In this document: piece after piece, positions 6,997-13,890 of the stretch | Numbering within the stretch: position 1 is the stretch's first letter | How the letters are laid out: the number at the start of each line of letters is the position of its first letter | Source: an uncultured Elusimicrobium sp. | GTDB taxonomy: Bacteria > Elusimicrobiota > Elusimicrobia > Elusimicrobiales > Elusimicrobiaceae | DNA: 17,088 nucleotides | NCBI GenBank assembly: GCA_937891135.1 | Contig: CALAFB010000046.1 | Coordinates: forward strand, 1 to 17,088 | Direction: 5' to 3' | The notes under the pieces: generated by a model | What the model was told of the DNA's origin: nothing | What the model saw: only the letters and a program-made list of their open reading frames with translations | Databases searched by the model: none | Position numbers and translations under genes: made by a program

Positions 6997-8136
6997 TTAG
7001 AAGGTTGCTTTAGCGAAAATACCGGCTTTATTGCTGTCGTAATCTGCGCCGTCCCAATTGGAGTGGCGGGTGCGGAATTGGTACCATACTCCGGCAGATA
7101 ACCATTCTTTAAATTGGTAATCTACTTGCGGTTTAACAACGTACAAATTGTCATCACGCTTTGTTCCGTTTACGCGTTTAGCGTAATCCATATTTTCCCA
7201 CGACAAGGTAAGTGAAGCCGTTAACTTATCATTAAGTTTGTGAGAACCGTACAACGAAACGAGTGTATCGGCAAAGTAACGGTTAAAACCGGTAGCATTT
7301 CCGAAACGAGTTTCTTCCATTTTACGATCTCCGGATAAACGGACCGTATTGCGGGTAGTAGGTTTCCACGTTAAGGCTACATAGTAACCAATTAAGTCAT
7401 TATAATCATCAGCCCCGGCTAAACTATGTTCATAATCGCGCATATTATAGGTTACTTTGGCGGTACCGGTTACTTTAGAAGCAATTTGCCCGTTGACGCC
7501 TACCCCTAAGCGGTTCCCAATGGAGTTATTGGTTTTATTATCTTCATAGGTGATATCCGAGAACAGATATTCCACAAAAAAGTTCGTTTTGGCCGTCATA
7601 TTGTAATAGAGCTGCGCCCCCAAATTCACACGGTTGCGGTTTAAATAGCTCATTTCAGATTCAAAATACCGGTCAAATAAATCTTCCGCTAACACACCCA
7701 CGCCAAACATTTTTTCACGGGAAGTTACATAAGAAATATACCCTGTATTGTTGATACGTTTTTTGCGGTCGGTTAATTCATTGTTGGCCGGATCCGACGT
7801 GTAGAAAACGCGGTCCCCAATTGTAAATTGGTCATTAAAAAGGCCGAAACCGCCCATAGCTTCCCAATAATTATTTTTGCTGGGTTTTTCCGTATAAGCG
7901 TTATAGCCAACGCCCGCATCCGCGGTCAAGTGTAGCCCGGTGGACGGAATTTGGGCTTTATAATTGGCCCCTAAACGGGTGGTACTGATAAAAGACTCTT
8001 TTTTGTTTTTATCAGTAAGGTAAATGTTATCATCGTAAGATAACGTTTCCGAAGCCGCAAAGCGAAGTGGTTGTTCAGCAAAAGCAGGAGCGGCAGCAAA
8101 TGCAGCTACGAGAAACAAGGCAGCAGTTTTCTTCAT
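6997..8136 (-). CDS. Outer-membrane beta-barrel protein (BBP2-like)
   Basis: This is a 379-aa protein with a Sec signal peptide (cleavage after A20, AFA|EQ). The mature chain is dominated by alternating amphipathic beta-strands with many Tyr/Phe/Asn, and it ends in Phe (KATF), the BAM recognition signature. The opening SETLSYDDNIYLTD resembles the start of putative beta-barrel porin 2 (BBP2, PF10082) proteins found beside exopolysaccharide genes. Strand count looks like roughly 16-18 by eye. Since the Wza-like protein here lacks an outer-membrane helix, this barrel is a good candidate for the outer-membrane exit channel, as proposed for Wzp-type barrels in Myxococcus. That functional link is inference. 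It has an AAAGGAAG ribosome binding site about 10 bases from the ATG, its own promoter with a stem-loop in the leader, and a strong terminator. Confidence 0.82.
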   Translation of the reverse strand: MKKTAALFLVAAFAAAPAFAEQPLRFAASETLSYDDNIYLTDKNKKESFISTTRLGANYKAQIPSTGLHLTADAGVGYNAYTEKPSKNNYWEAMGGFGLFNDQFTIGDRVFYTSDPANNELTDRKKRINNTGYISYVTSREKMFGVGVLAEDLFDRYFESEMSYLNRNRVNLGAQLYYNMTAKTNFFVEYLFSDITYEDNKTNNSIGNRLGVGVNGQIASKVTGTAKVTYNMRDYEHSLAGADDYNDLIGYYVALTWKPTTRNTVRLSGDRKMEETRFGNATGFNRYFADTLVSLYGSHKLNDKLTASLTLSWENMDYAKRVNGTKRDDNLYVVKPQVDYQFKEWLSAGVWYQFRTRHSNWDGADYDSNKAGIFAKATF

Positions 8137-8167
8137 GTGTTAAATACTTCCTTTAGTTTATTGAAAT

Positions 8168-8187
8168 ACGGAAAATGATTTTTCCGT
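8168..8187 (-). promoter_or_regulatory. 5'-UTR stem-loop of the barrel mRNA
   Basis: ACGGAAAA (8168-8175) pairs perfectly with TTTTCCGT (8180-8187) around a 4-base loop. With a start site near 8193 the stem would lie almost at the mRNA 5' end, like the stabilising stems of some porin messages. No T-run follows in the direction of transcription, so it is not a terminator. Confidence 0.45.
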
Positions 8188-8199
8188 TATTACGTTATC

Positions 8200-8228
8200 A
8201 TTATACTATTTCCAATCAAATACTGCAA
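8200..8228 (-). promoter_or_regulatory. Promoter of the outer-membrane barrel gene
   Basis: Reading leftward, TTGCAG (8228-8223), a 17-base spacer and a perfect TATAAT (8205-8200). The -35 abuts the stop codon of the VanZ-family gene, and no terminator separates the genes, so read-through from upstream is also possible. Confidence 0.55.
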
Positions 8229-8807
8229 CTATTTTGAAAGAATTTTTGAACCAAACAAACGAAGGAAAATTTGATAGCATCCATATCCGATACAGGCCCC
8301 CAATGTATTGTTAAAAATATCGTCTATATCACAGCAACCCCAATGGGCCAGGTATTGGGTGGTTTCTATGGCAGCGGAAAAGAGGGCACTTATCCAGGCT
8401 GTTTTCCAAAAATTCAGTTTTTTAACGATAAATGGCAGCAAAAATCCCAGCGGCATAAATAGAATAATATTTAGCAGTAAGTCTTCTATCGGGGTAGTGT
8501 GGACTGCGTCTAATAAACGGGTACTATTGCGGAAGACTGCCTGGCAGGTAGCTGCAGCAATTTTTTGAAATCCGAACAAACAATTTATAATTTGCCGCAG
8601 CACATGAAAAGGTGCAAACCGAAAGGAAGATACATTCATGCCCCAGCGGTTAAACAGGGTCATCCACAAAATGCTACCTAAGTAAACGGCAAATACAGTT
8701 GTTTGATAAACAGACTGGGCACGCGGCGTGCGAAAAAGTTTCATTCCAAGCGGTATTAAAAACATAACTCCCAACACCACTCCGCCAAATAATAAACAAC
8801 AAAACAT
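8229..8807 (-). CDS. VanZ-family membrane protein
   Basis: This 192-aa protein has about four to five membrane helices. The second half holds the VanZ signatures: NIILFMPLGFLLPF near 113-126, then SAAIETTQYL and CDIDDIFNNTLGACIGY near 143-174, with the conserved Glu-Thr-Gln and the Asp-rich DIDDI...NTLGA. VanZ proteins are small integral membrane proteins. VanZ itself gives low-level teicoplanin resistance, but most relatives have no known reaction, and many lie in polysaccharide loci. The mechanism here is unknown. A -10 TATAAT ends 6 bases before the ATG and there is no Shine-Dalgarno. It is divergent from the epimerase gene across 86 bases. Confidence 0.85.
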   Translation of the reverse strand: MFCCLLFGGVVLGVMFLIPLGMKLFRTPRAQSVYQTTVFAVYLGSILWMTLFNRWGMNVSSFRFAPFHVLRQIINCLFGFQKIAAATCQAVFRNSTRLLDAVHTTPIEDLLLNIILFMPLGFLLPFIVKKLNFWKTAWISALFSAAIETTQYLAHWGCCDIDDIFNNTLGACIGYGCYQIFLRLFGSKILSK

Positions 8808-8813
8808 ATTTAT

Positions 8814-8819
8814 ATTATA
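8814..8819 (-). promoter_or_regulatory. -10 box of the VanZ-family gene (probable leaderless start)
   Basis: A perfect TATAAT reads leftward at 8819-8814, exactly 6 bases before the ATG at 8807. The start site is expected at the A of the ATG. No convincing -35 is seen. Confidence 0.45.
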
Positions 8820-8840
8820 CTTTATTTATATCTGTCTTTT

Positions 8841-8868
8841 CTGACACGAAAAAGGTATAATATATAAT
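8841..8868 (+). promoter_or_regulatory. Promoter of the epimerase - sugar transferase run
   Basis: CTGACA (8841-8846), 16 bases, then TATAAT (8863-8868). A second TATAAT overlaps upstream (8856-8861). The start near 8875 leaves a leader of about 20 bases carrying the Shine-Dalgarno GGGAG (8884-8888). Confidence 0.6.
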
Positions 8869-8893
8869 CAATTTTGTAAATAAGGGAGTCTGT

Positions 8894-9838
8894 ATGTTGC
8901 AACAACAATTTCATTGGCTGGTAACCGGTGGGTGCGGGTTTATTGGGTCGCATATTGTTAAAGAGTTAGTACGACAAGGGCAACAGGTTACGGTGCTGGA
9001 TAATTTGTCCGGCGGAAAATTGGAAAATTTAACAAGTGTGCAAGATAAGATTGCATTTATAAAAGGCGATATTTGTGATTTTTCGGACGTAATAGATGCC
9101 TGCAGCGGGGTAGATTATGTGTTACATTTAGCGGCATTGATTTCGGTGGCTGAATCTATGGCTAAGCCGCAAGAAACTGCTGAAATTAACGTGCAAGGAA
9201 CTGTTAATGTTTTAGAAGCCGCCAAACAATGCGGTGTAAAACGCGTGGTATTTTCTTCTTCTGCAGCTGTGTATGGGACGCGTCCGGAACTGCCGTATAA
9301 GGAAGATACTCCCATTGATTGTCAATCTCCTTATGCGTGGAGTAAGCAGGCCGGGGCGGAATTGTGCCAACTTTACACCAAAGCTTACGGATTAGAGGCG
9401 GTGGCCTTGCGTTATTTTAATGTGTTTGGAACGGGGCAGAATCCCAATTCTGCTTATGCGGCGGTTATTGCCAAGTTTATGCAACTGGCGGCCGAAAATA
9501 AGCCGCTGGGCATTGACTGGGATGGCCTGCAAAGCCGTGATTTTGTGAGTGTTAAAGACGTAGTACAAGCCAACATTTTGGCAGCTACCAAAGGAGTGCC
9601 GGGCGAAATTTATAACGTAGCCTCCGGCCGGACGTATACTTTACTAGAGTTGGCGGATACGATTGAAAAAGTATCCGGTCGTAAGTTAGAGCGGGTTTCC
9701 CGACCCAAACGCCCGGGGGATGTGCACGAGTCGTCGGCCGATATTTCCAAAATCCGGGCCATTGGCTATGTGCCGCACGTAACATTAGAAGAGGGGCTGC
9801 GGGAAATGTGGGCCGAAAAAATGGCAACGCGAAAATAA
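8894..9838 (+). CDS. NAD-dependent UDP-hexose 4-epimerase-like extended SDR
   Basis: This 314-aa cytoplasmic enzyme has the Rossmann loop TGGCGFIGSH (11-20) for NAD and the catalytic triad Ser122/123, Tyr147 and Lys151 (SPYAWSK). The RYFNVFG motif, the NPNSAYAAVI stretch and the SRDFVSVKDVVQAN region are typical of GalE and WbpP-type UDP-glucose or UDP-N-acetylglucosamine 4-epimerases. Overall pattern is nearer to WbpP-like UDP-HexNAc epimerases than to E. coli GalE, but I cannot fix the substrate. It would supply an epimerised nucleotide sugar to the transferase encoded 59 bases downstream. GGGAG sits 5 bases before the ATG and a clear promoter precedes it. Length is normal for the family. 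Confidence 0.88.
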   Translation: MLQQQFHWLVTGGCGFIGSHIVKELVRQGQQVTVLDNLSGGKLENLTSVQDKIAFIKGDICDFSDVIDACSGVDYVLHLAALISVAESMAKPQETAEINVQGTVNVLEAAKQCGVKRVVFSSSAAVYGTRPELPYKEDTPIDCQSPYAWSKQAGAELCQLYTKAYGLEAVALRYFNVFGTGQNPNSAYAAVIAKFMQLAAENKPLGIDWDGLQSRDFVSVKDVVQANILAATKGVPGEIYNVASGRTYTLLELADTIEKVSGRKLERVSRPKRPGDVHESSADISKIRAIGYVPHVTLEEGLREMWAEKMATRK

Positions 9839-9897
9839 CATAACAAAAAGTTTGAAATAAGTTTGGGGATGAGATAAATAAGGGATGCAAATAGGGT

Positions 9898-11238
9898 ATG
9901 AACGGTAAAATATTTTTTCTGTTAGATGCATTAGTGTTTTTTACCATTACGTGGGTAACATTATACTTGCGCCATGGTGGGCTTACGTGGGTTTCCTTCC
10001 GAAACCAATTATATGTATATATTCCTATTTTTCTGTTAGCTAGTTTTGTATTATGGTTGTTTTCATTTTATGATGTGAAACTGTTGCGTAAGCAAGTAAT
10101 TGCCTATAAACGGTTAATTATTGCGTGGTTGATTACATTAGTAGGTTCGGTAAGTATCATTTATTTTTCGGTTTTGTTGCCGGTGTATTTGCCTACGCCA
10201 CGGCGTGTGTTAATTTTAATTTTGTTTGTGTATTTTGCGTATATTTATGCGTTACGACGAAATTATTTTAAGTTGGATGTTGCCAAACGTAATACCTTGC
10301 TATTTGGCAATAGTCCTACGATTACAGAACTTGTAAAGGGGATGCGTAAAAGCCGCGGTTACAAAATACGGGAATATGAACCGGCTCCGTCTGCGGATAA
10401 AAAATATAATCTCAAAAATATTGACCTCGTTATTGTAGGAAGCAAACTGTTTCGTGAAAATCCGGCCGCTTGGGATATTATTACAAAGAAATTTATTGCC
10501 AAAGGTGCCTGCGTAGATACGGATTTTAATGCGTATGAACGGGTATTCCAGCGTATTAGCCGCGAAAGTATAGAAGACAGTATGTGGTTATTGCGCGGGA
10601 TTGGAAACCGGCACGAGCACAGTATGTACAGTATGCTAAAACGCGTTATGGATGTAAGTTTGGCAGTAGTAATGTTGCCGGTTTTAGTGCCACTAGGATG
10701 TTTAATTTGGATATTAGTACGGGTGATTGATGGGTGTGATCCCATTTTTACACAGAAACGTGTAGGCTATTTTGGAGCGGAATTTATTATGTATAAATTT
10801 CGCACAATTACTCCCTCTACGCAAGAAAGCGACACGGAAACACTTACTAAAACGGGACCATTTTTACGGCGATTCCGGTTGGATGAAATTCCACAGATTA
10901 TCAATGTACTGAAAGGAGAAGTGTCCTTTGTCGGTCCCCGGCCCTTGTGGGTAGGGGAGTATACCATTTTAAATGAAAATATTCCCAATCATCATATTCG
11001 TAGTATTGCCAAGCCGGGTATTACCGGGTGGGCTCAATTAAATTTTAAAGCACCTCCTAATTATAAAACCAAAAACGGCAATAAACAATTAGCAGAACAA
11101 GCCGCATTTGCCGGGGCATTTATGCGATTCTCTTACGACGTGTGGTACATTAAAAACCATTCCATCATGTTAGATATTGAAATTTTAGTTAAAACCGGGC
11201 TGCGGATGTTTATCAAAGATTCATCTGTGACGGAATAA
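9898..11238 (+). CDS. Polyprenyl-phosphate hexose-1-phosphate transferase (WbaP/WcaJ-type initiating enzyme)
   Basis: This 446-aa inner-membrane enzyme moves a sugar-1-phosphate from a nucleotide sugar onto undecaprenyl phosphate, the first committed step of EPS assembly. Four N-terminal helices (about 5-24, 39-60, 78-102, 107-123) precede a soluble linker domain (about 130-240). The catalytic bacterial sugar transferase domain follows (about 246-440). It shows KRVMD (248-252) leading into the re-entrant hydrophobic helix, FTQKRVGYFG, YKFRTI, the catalytic D329-E330 pair in RLDEIPQ, SFVGPRP, and KPGITGWAQLN. These are all hallmark motifs, so it looks active. Which sugar it takes cannot be told. 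The ribosome binding site is poor (GGG one base from the ATG; AAGGG 13 bases away). Confidence 0.93.
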   Translation: MNGKIFFLLDALVFFTITWVTLYLRHGGLTWVSFRNQLYVYIPIFLLASFVLWLFSFYDVKLLRKQVIAYKRLIIAWLITLVGSVSIIYFSVLLPVYLPTPRRVLILILFVYFAYIYALRRNYFKLDVAKRNTLLFGNSPTITELVKGMRKSRGYKIREYEPAPSADKKYNLKNIDLVIVGSKLFRENPAAWDIITKKFIAKGACVDTDFNAYERVFQRISRESIEDSMWLLRGIGNRHEHSMYSMLKRVMDVSLAVVMLPVLVPLGCLIWILVRVIDGCDPIFTQKRVGYFGAEFIMYKFRTITPSTQESDTETLTKTGPFLRRFRLDEIPQIINVLKGEVSFVGPRPLWVGEYTILNENIPNHHIRSIAKPGITGWAQLNFKAPPNYKTKNGNKQLAEQAAFAGAFMRFSYDVWYIKNHSIMLDIEILVKTGLRMFIKDSSVTE

Positions 11239-11282
11239 ATAAAATTGCCATCCCAGCAGTCTGTTAGCCGGAAGGAATAAAA

Positions 11283-12299
11283 ATGAAAATCTTCAACATT
11301 TTGTTTGTGTTTTGTATGTTGGCGGCCATGCCGCTGGGGGCTAAGGAATTTCCCCTTTGCTTATATGGCGTAAATAACCCAAATGACATCAAAACCGTTA
11401 AAAAGGCCGGATTTTCCTGTATTCAATCTTATCAGACTGACCCGGCAAAATTAGAGCCGCTGGCCCGAGAAGCCAAACATCAGGGCTTAAAGGTGGTTTT
11501 TTATCCAAATAAAATTTATGGGACGTCTTACGAACAAAAAGCCCATACGTGGCCGGTGCTAGCCTGGTATTTAATAGACGAGCCTGATGTGCAGCGTTGG
11601 AGCCGTCAGCAAGTCATAGAAGCGCACGCACATGCCAAACAAACCTGGCCCCAGCACGATACAGCACTTGTTATCGGGCAAGGAAAAACAAAAATTCCGT
11701 TTTATGATTTGCCGGATGCCATGATGATGGATTGGTACCCGGTGCCGCATCATCCGCTGACTTCATTTGGCGATAATGTACATTATACCCAAGAAGGAAT
11801 GGCGCAAACACATCATGAGGATCGCCCGTTGTGGGGAGTAGTACAGATTTTTGATTGGAAAGAATATAAGCAACACCGCCCGGATAACGAGCGTATTGGG
11901 CGTTTCCCCACACAGGAGGAAATACGCTTTATGTCTTACGACGGCATTTGGAACGGAGCCACCGGGCTGTTTTATTTTATCTTTACCACAAAAGGGGAGC
12001 CGCTTCCTACAGCAGCCCCGCAGTATTGGGAACGGGTTCGCAAAACTGTGCGGGAATTAGCCCGCTTGCGTCCGGTATTAGAAAACGGCGTGGCAATTGA
12101 AAACCCGGTCATGGTACAAGAACCGCTGCGCTTAAAAACGTGGAAGTATAAAAAGCATATTTATAGCATTTTACTCAATGCTTCCGGGCGGACGGTAGAA
12201 GTTCCAGTCGTATTATTAGAAAAACAGTATAAACCGCTGTATCGTACAAAAAAACAACAACTCATGAAACCCTATGACGTGTGGGTGTTGAAAAAATAA
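11283..12299 (+). CDS. Secreted TIM-barrel glycoside hydrolase-like protein
   Basis: This 338-aa protein has a signal peptide (cleavage near A20, LGA|KE), so it acts in the periplasm or outside. The pattern is of a (beta/alpha)8 glycosidase: CLYGVNNP at strand 1, KVVFYPN, then AWYLIDEP with D99-E100-P101 at the position where clan GH-A enzymes carry the acid/base Glu. MMMDWYP (147-152) and GIWNGATGLFYFIF (221-234) follow as later strands. The C-terminal 60-70 residues look like a small beta-sandwich. A second catalytic carboxylate is not obvious to me, and I cannot place it in a GH family. It is last in the run with the epimerase and sugar transferase, so trimming or editing of the exported polysaccharide is the natural guess. 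The ribosome binding site is GGAAGGA. Confidence 0.65.
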   Translation: MKIFNILFVFCMLAAMPLGAKEFPLCLYGVNNPNDIKTVKKAGFSCIQSYQTDPAKLEPLAREAKHQGLKVVFYPNKIYGTSYEQKAHTWPVLAWYLIDEPDVQRWSRQQVIEAHAHAKQTWPQHDTALVIGQGKTKIPFYDLPDAMMMDWYPVPHHPLTSFGDNVHYTQEGMAQTHHEDRPLWGVVQIFDWKEYKQHRPDNERIGRFPTQEEIRFMSYDGIWNGATGLFYFIFTTKGEPLPTAAPQYWERVRKTVRELARLRPVLENGVAIENPVMVQEPLRLKTWKYKKHIYSILLNASGRTVEVPVVLLEKQYKPLYRTKKQQLMKPYDVWVLKK

Positions 12300-12326
12300 A
12301 GACGGATTCAAAGCTACTTATAATTA

Positions 12327-12357
12327 CCCCGCACGCGTACGTTTGCGGGGTTTTTTT
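12327..12357 (+). terminator. Terminator after the glycosidase-like gene
   Basis: CCCCGCA (12327-12333) pairs with TGCGGGG (12344-12350), followed by seven T (12351-12357). It is a canonical rho-independent terminator, 27 bases after the stop. Confidence 0.88.
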
Positions 12358-12409
12358 GTGAGTGTCTTGGCCCAGCAAGAGCCTGTAAGTGCTCCCGGAA
12401 AGGGCTTAA

Positions 12410-12435
12410 AAAAGCCCCCTTTGCAGGGGGCTTTT
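12410..12435 (-). terminator. Terminator of the tandem secreted-protein genes
   Basis: AAAAGCCCCCT (12410-12420) pairs perfectly with AGGGGGCTTTT (12425-12435), with a 4-base loop. Read leftward the stem runs into six T (12413-12408). With the preceding terminator it insulates two converging transcripts; the 50 bases between them hold nothing I can identify. Confidence 0.85.
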
Positions 12436-12456
12436 ACAGACTAGTTAAAATTACTG

Positions 12457-13041
12457 CTACGGAGCCGACGGACTTAAGGTTTCTTCGGTTTCCGTTACGT
12501 CTTGCGTGGCCTGTTCGGAAGCTGTGCTGCTCGTTTCAGATTCTGCTATGAAGGCAGGCACTTCTTCGGCTAAGGCGGCAGCAGCGGCAGCTTCTTGGGC
12601 AGCAGCAGCTTGCAAGGCAGGCGCGGTTTCAGACGTTACAGCAGCGTTGTCTGCCGAAACAGCCTGACCGGGATAAATCGTAGCCGTAGTACCCGCAGGG
12701 TCTTGCAGGGTAAGTTCTGTTCCTCTATTTAAGAAAACAACGTTGCTTTGCGGTTCTACAGAAAAGACCGAATAACCTTGCGTGGAAATGATACTATCTC
12801 CTATTTGTATATTGGACAAATCTTTCCCGCGAATTACAATAGAACCGTCACTTCGTTGTCCTAGAATAACCGTTCGCCCTTGCGGAACCGTTATATTTAC
12901 ACCCGCATATTTGAGCGTAGTAGTCTGAAGGGCCTGTACAATGCGCGTATTAAAAATAGTGATTTTTTTCTGCTTAGTTTGGGCAGAAGCCGTTAAGGCC
13001 AAACAAGCCATTATTCCGAACAATACAACAATTTTTTTCAT
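12457..13041 (-). CDS. Secreted protein of unknown function, tandem paralog A
   Basis: This 194-aa protein has a signal peptide (cleavage near A20, ASA|QT). The core (about 27-125) is beta-rich, with the phrase YAGVNITVPQGRTVILGQ, then DGSIVIRG, and evenly spaced hydrophobic strands; it could be a small beta-sandwich or FecR-like fold, but I do not recognise it. An Ala/Gln/Glu low-complexity linker (about 141-160) follows. The final 34 residues (161-194) are acidic, Ser/Thr-rich and end in SPSAP; 28 of the 34 match the tail of the neighbour at 13084. Both genes run leftward with a 42-base gap, and AGGAG precedes this ATG. No membrane anchor or lipobox is present. Confidence 0.75.
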   Translation of the reverse strand: MKKIVVLFGIMACLALTASAQTKQKKITIFNTRIVQALQTTTLKYAGVNITVPQGRTVILGQRSDGSIVIRGKDLSNIQIGDSIISTQGYSVFSVEPQSNVVFLNRGTELTLQDPAGTTATIYPGQAVSADNAAVTSETAPALQAAAAQEAAAAAALAEEVPAFIAESETSSTASEQATQDVTETEETLSPSAP

Positions 13042-13083
13042 GTTTATAACTCCTTGCTGACTAATATATAAAACAAATCCTTT

Positions 13084-13677
13084 CTACGGAGCTGACGGAC
13101 TTAATACTTCTTCCGTTTCTACCACATCTTGCGTGGCTTGCTCAGAAGCGGCACTATTGGTTTCGGATTCAGCCACAAATGCCGGAATATCTCCTGTTAC
13201 AGCCTCTTGATGGTTAGTATCTACAGAAGCCGCTGTTGTAGGATTTCCTCCCGTTACCGAAGCCGTAGAGGTGCGGATATCCGCTGCAGAAATAGAAGCT
13301 CCGGCCGATAAAGAAGCCGTACGTCCGTTTGCGTCCTGTATTTTTACATCAGTTCCACGGTTTACAGTAATAACCTGTGTGTCCGGCTGGACGGATAATA
13401 AAACCGAACCGGGGGCAGAAATTGTACCGTCTCCCACTTTTACACCATTTAAATTAAGGCCCCGAATAATGATAGAGCCGTCATCCGCTTGTCCTAATAT
13501 CAAGGTATGACCAGCCGGAATAAATATCTTTATACCAGCATAGGTCATGGTAGTGTCTTTAGCAACAGATACAACGCGTGAATTGTGAATTTTATTGAGT
13601 TTACCTGTTGGTGCTGCTTTGACACAAATAGCCGTAAAAAGAATGAACCCTGTGAGCAAAAGAATGATTTTTTTCAT
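13084..13677 (-). CDS. Secreted protein of unknown function, tandem paralog B
   Basis: This 197-aa protein is a paralog of the 12457 gene. It has a signal peptide (about 1-22), then a core with YAGIKIFIPAGHTLILGQ and DGSIIIRG aligned to the same places as in paralog A. A Ser/Thr/Ala linker (about 125-163) differs from A's Ala/Glu-rich one, and the tail 164-197 is nearly identical, again ending SPSAP. Signal and linker have drifted while core motifs and tail are kept, so the tail probably has a job of its own such as sorting or binding. It is first in the pair, downstream of tRNA-Ser with 112 bases between. GGGGA lies just before the ATG. Function unknown. Confidence 0.75.
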   Translation of the reverse strand: MKKIILLLTGFILFTAICVKAAPTGKLNKIHNSRVVSVAKDTTMTYAGIKIFIPAGHTLILGQADDGSIIIRGLNLNGVKVGDGTISAPGSVLLSVQPDTQVITVNRGTDVKIQDANGRTASLSAGASISAADIRTSTASVTGGNPTTAASVDTNHQEAVTGDIPAFVAESETNSAASEQATQDVVETEEVLSPSAP

Positions 13678-13715
13678 TATTTTCCCCTATTCTAAAATAC
13701 TTCTTAATTTTAAAT

Positions 13716-13739
13716 GTGATGCAAACCCTTTCACATCAC
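13716..13739. repeat. Inverted repeat upstream of paralog B
   Basis: GTGATG (13716-13721) and CATCAC (13734-13739) form a 6-bp dyad with a 12-base spacer, 39 bases upstream of the ATG at 13677. It could be an operator, but no clear promoter could be placed around it. Confidence 0.3.
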
Positions 13740-13751
13740 TCCTCTCTCTAT

Positions 13752-13787
13752 TAAATTTAAACTATTCATATAGAATATTTAAATTTA
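13752..13787. repeat. Long AT-rich hairpin directly after tRNA-Ser
   Basis: TAAATTTAAA (13752-13761) pairs with TTTAAATTTA (13778-13787). Inside it TATTC (63-67) pairs with GAATA (73-77), leaving a single bulged C and a 5-base loop: 15 base pairs in all. It starts 2 bases beyond the tRNA 3' end. It has no GC clamp and no T-run leftward, so it is not a standard terminator; tRNA 3' processing or an operator are possible roles. Confidence 0.5.
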
Positions 13788-13789
13788 TA

Positions 13790-13878
13790 CGGAGAGGGAG
13801 GGATTCGAACCCTCGATACGGTGTTACCCGTATAACGGTTTAGCAAACCGCCGCTTTCGGCCTCTCAGCCACCTCTCC
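13790..13878 (-). tRNA. tRNA-Ser (anticodon GCU)
   Basis: Read leftward, the acceptor GGAGAGG (13878-13872) pairs with CCTCTCC (13797-13791), followed by discriminator G (13790). The D-arm has the usual GCTGAGAGGCC. The anticodon arm CGGTT-TGCTAAA-CCG gives GCU, reading AGC/AGU. A long class II variable arm (ACGGG...CCGT) is present, as expected for serine, and the T-arm holds GGTTCGAATCC. The CCA end is not encoded. Length is 89 bases. Confidence 0.95.
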
Positions 13879-13890
13879 ATATGTGCTAGT

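Noticed and set aside
9885..9908. A 7-codon upstream reading frame (MQIGYER) overlapping the sugar transferase start
   Set aside because: No usable ribosome binding site at a normal distance and very short; likely chance, although the poor initiation context of the real gene is worth remembering.
13715..13735. TGTGA...TCACA as a CRP-type site before the secreted paralogs
   Set aside because: The half-sites are 11 bases apart where CRP sites have 6, and no CRP-type regulator is known from this window.
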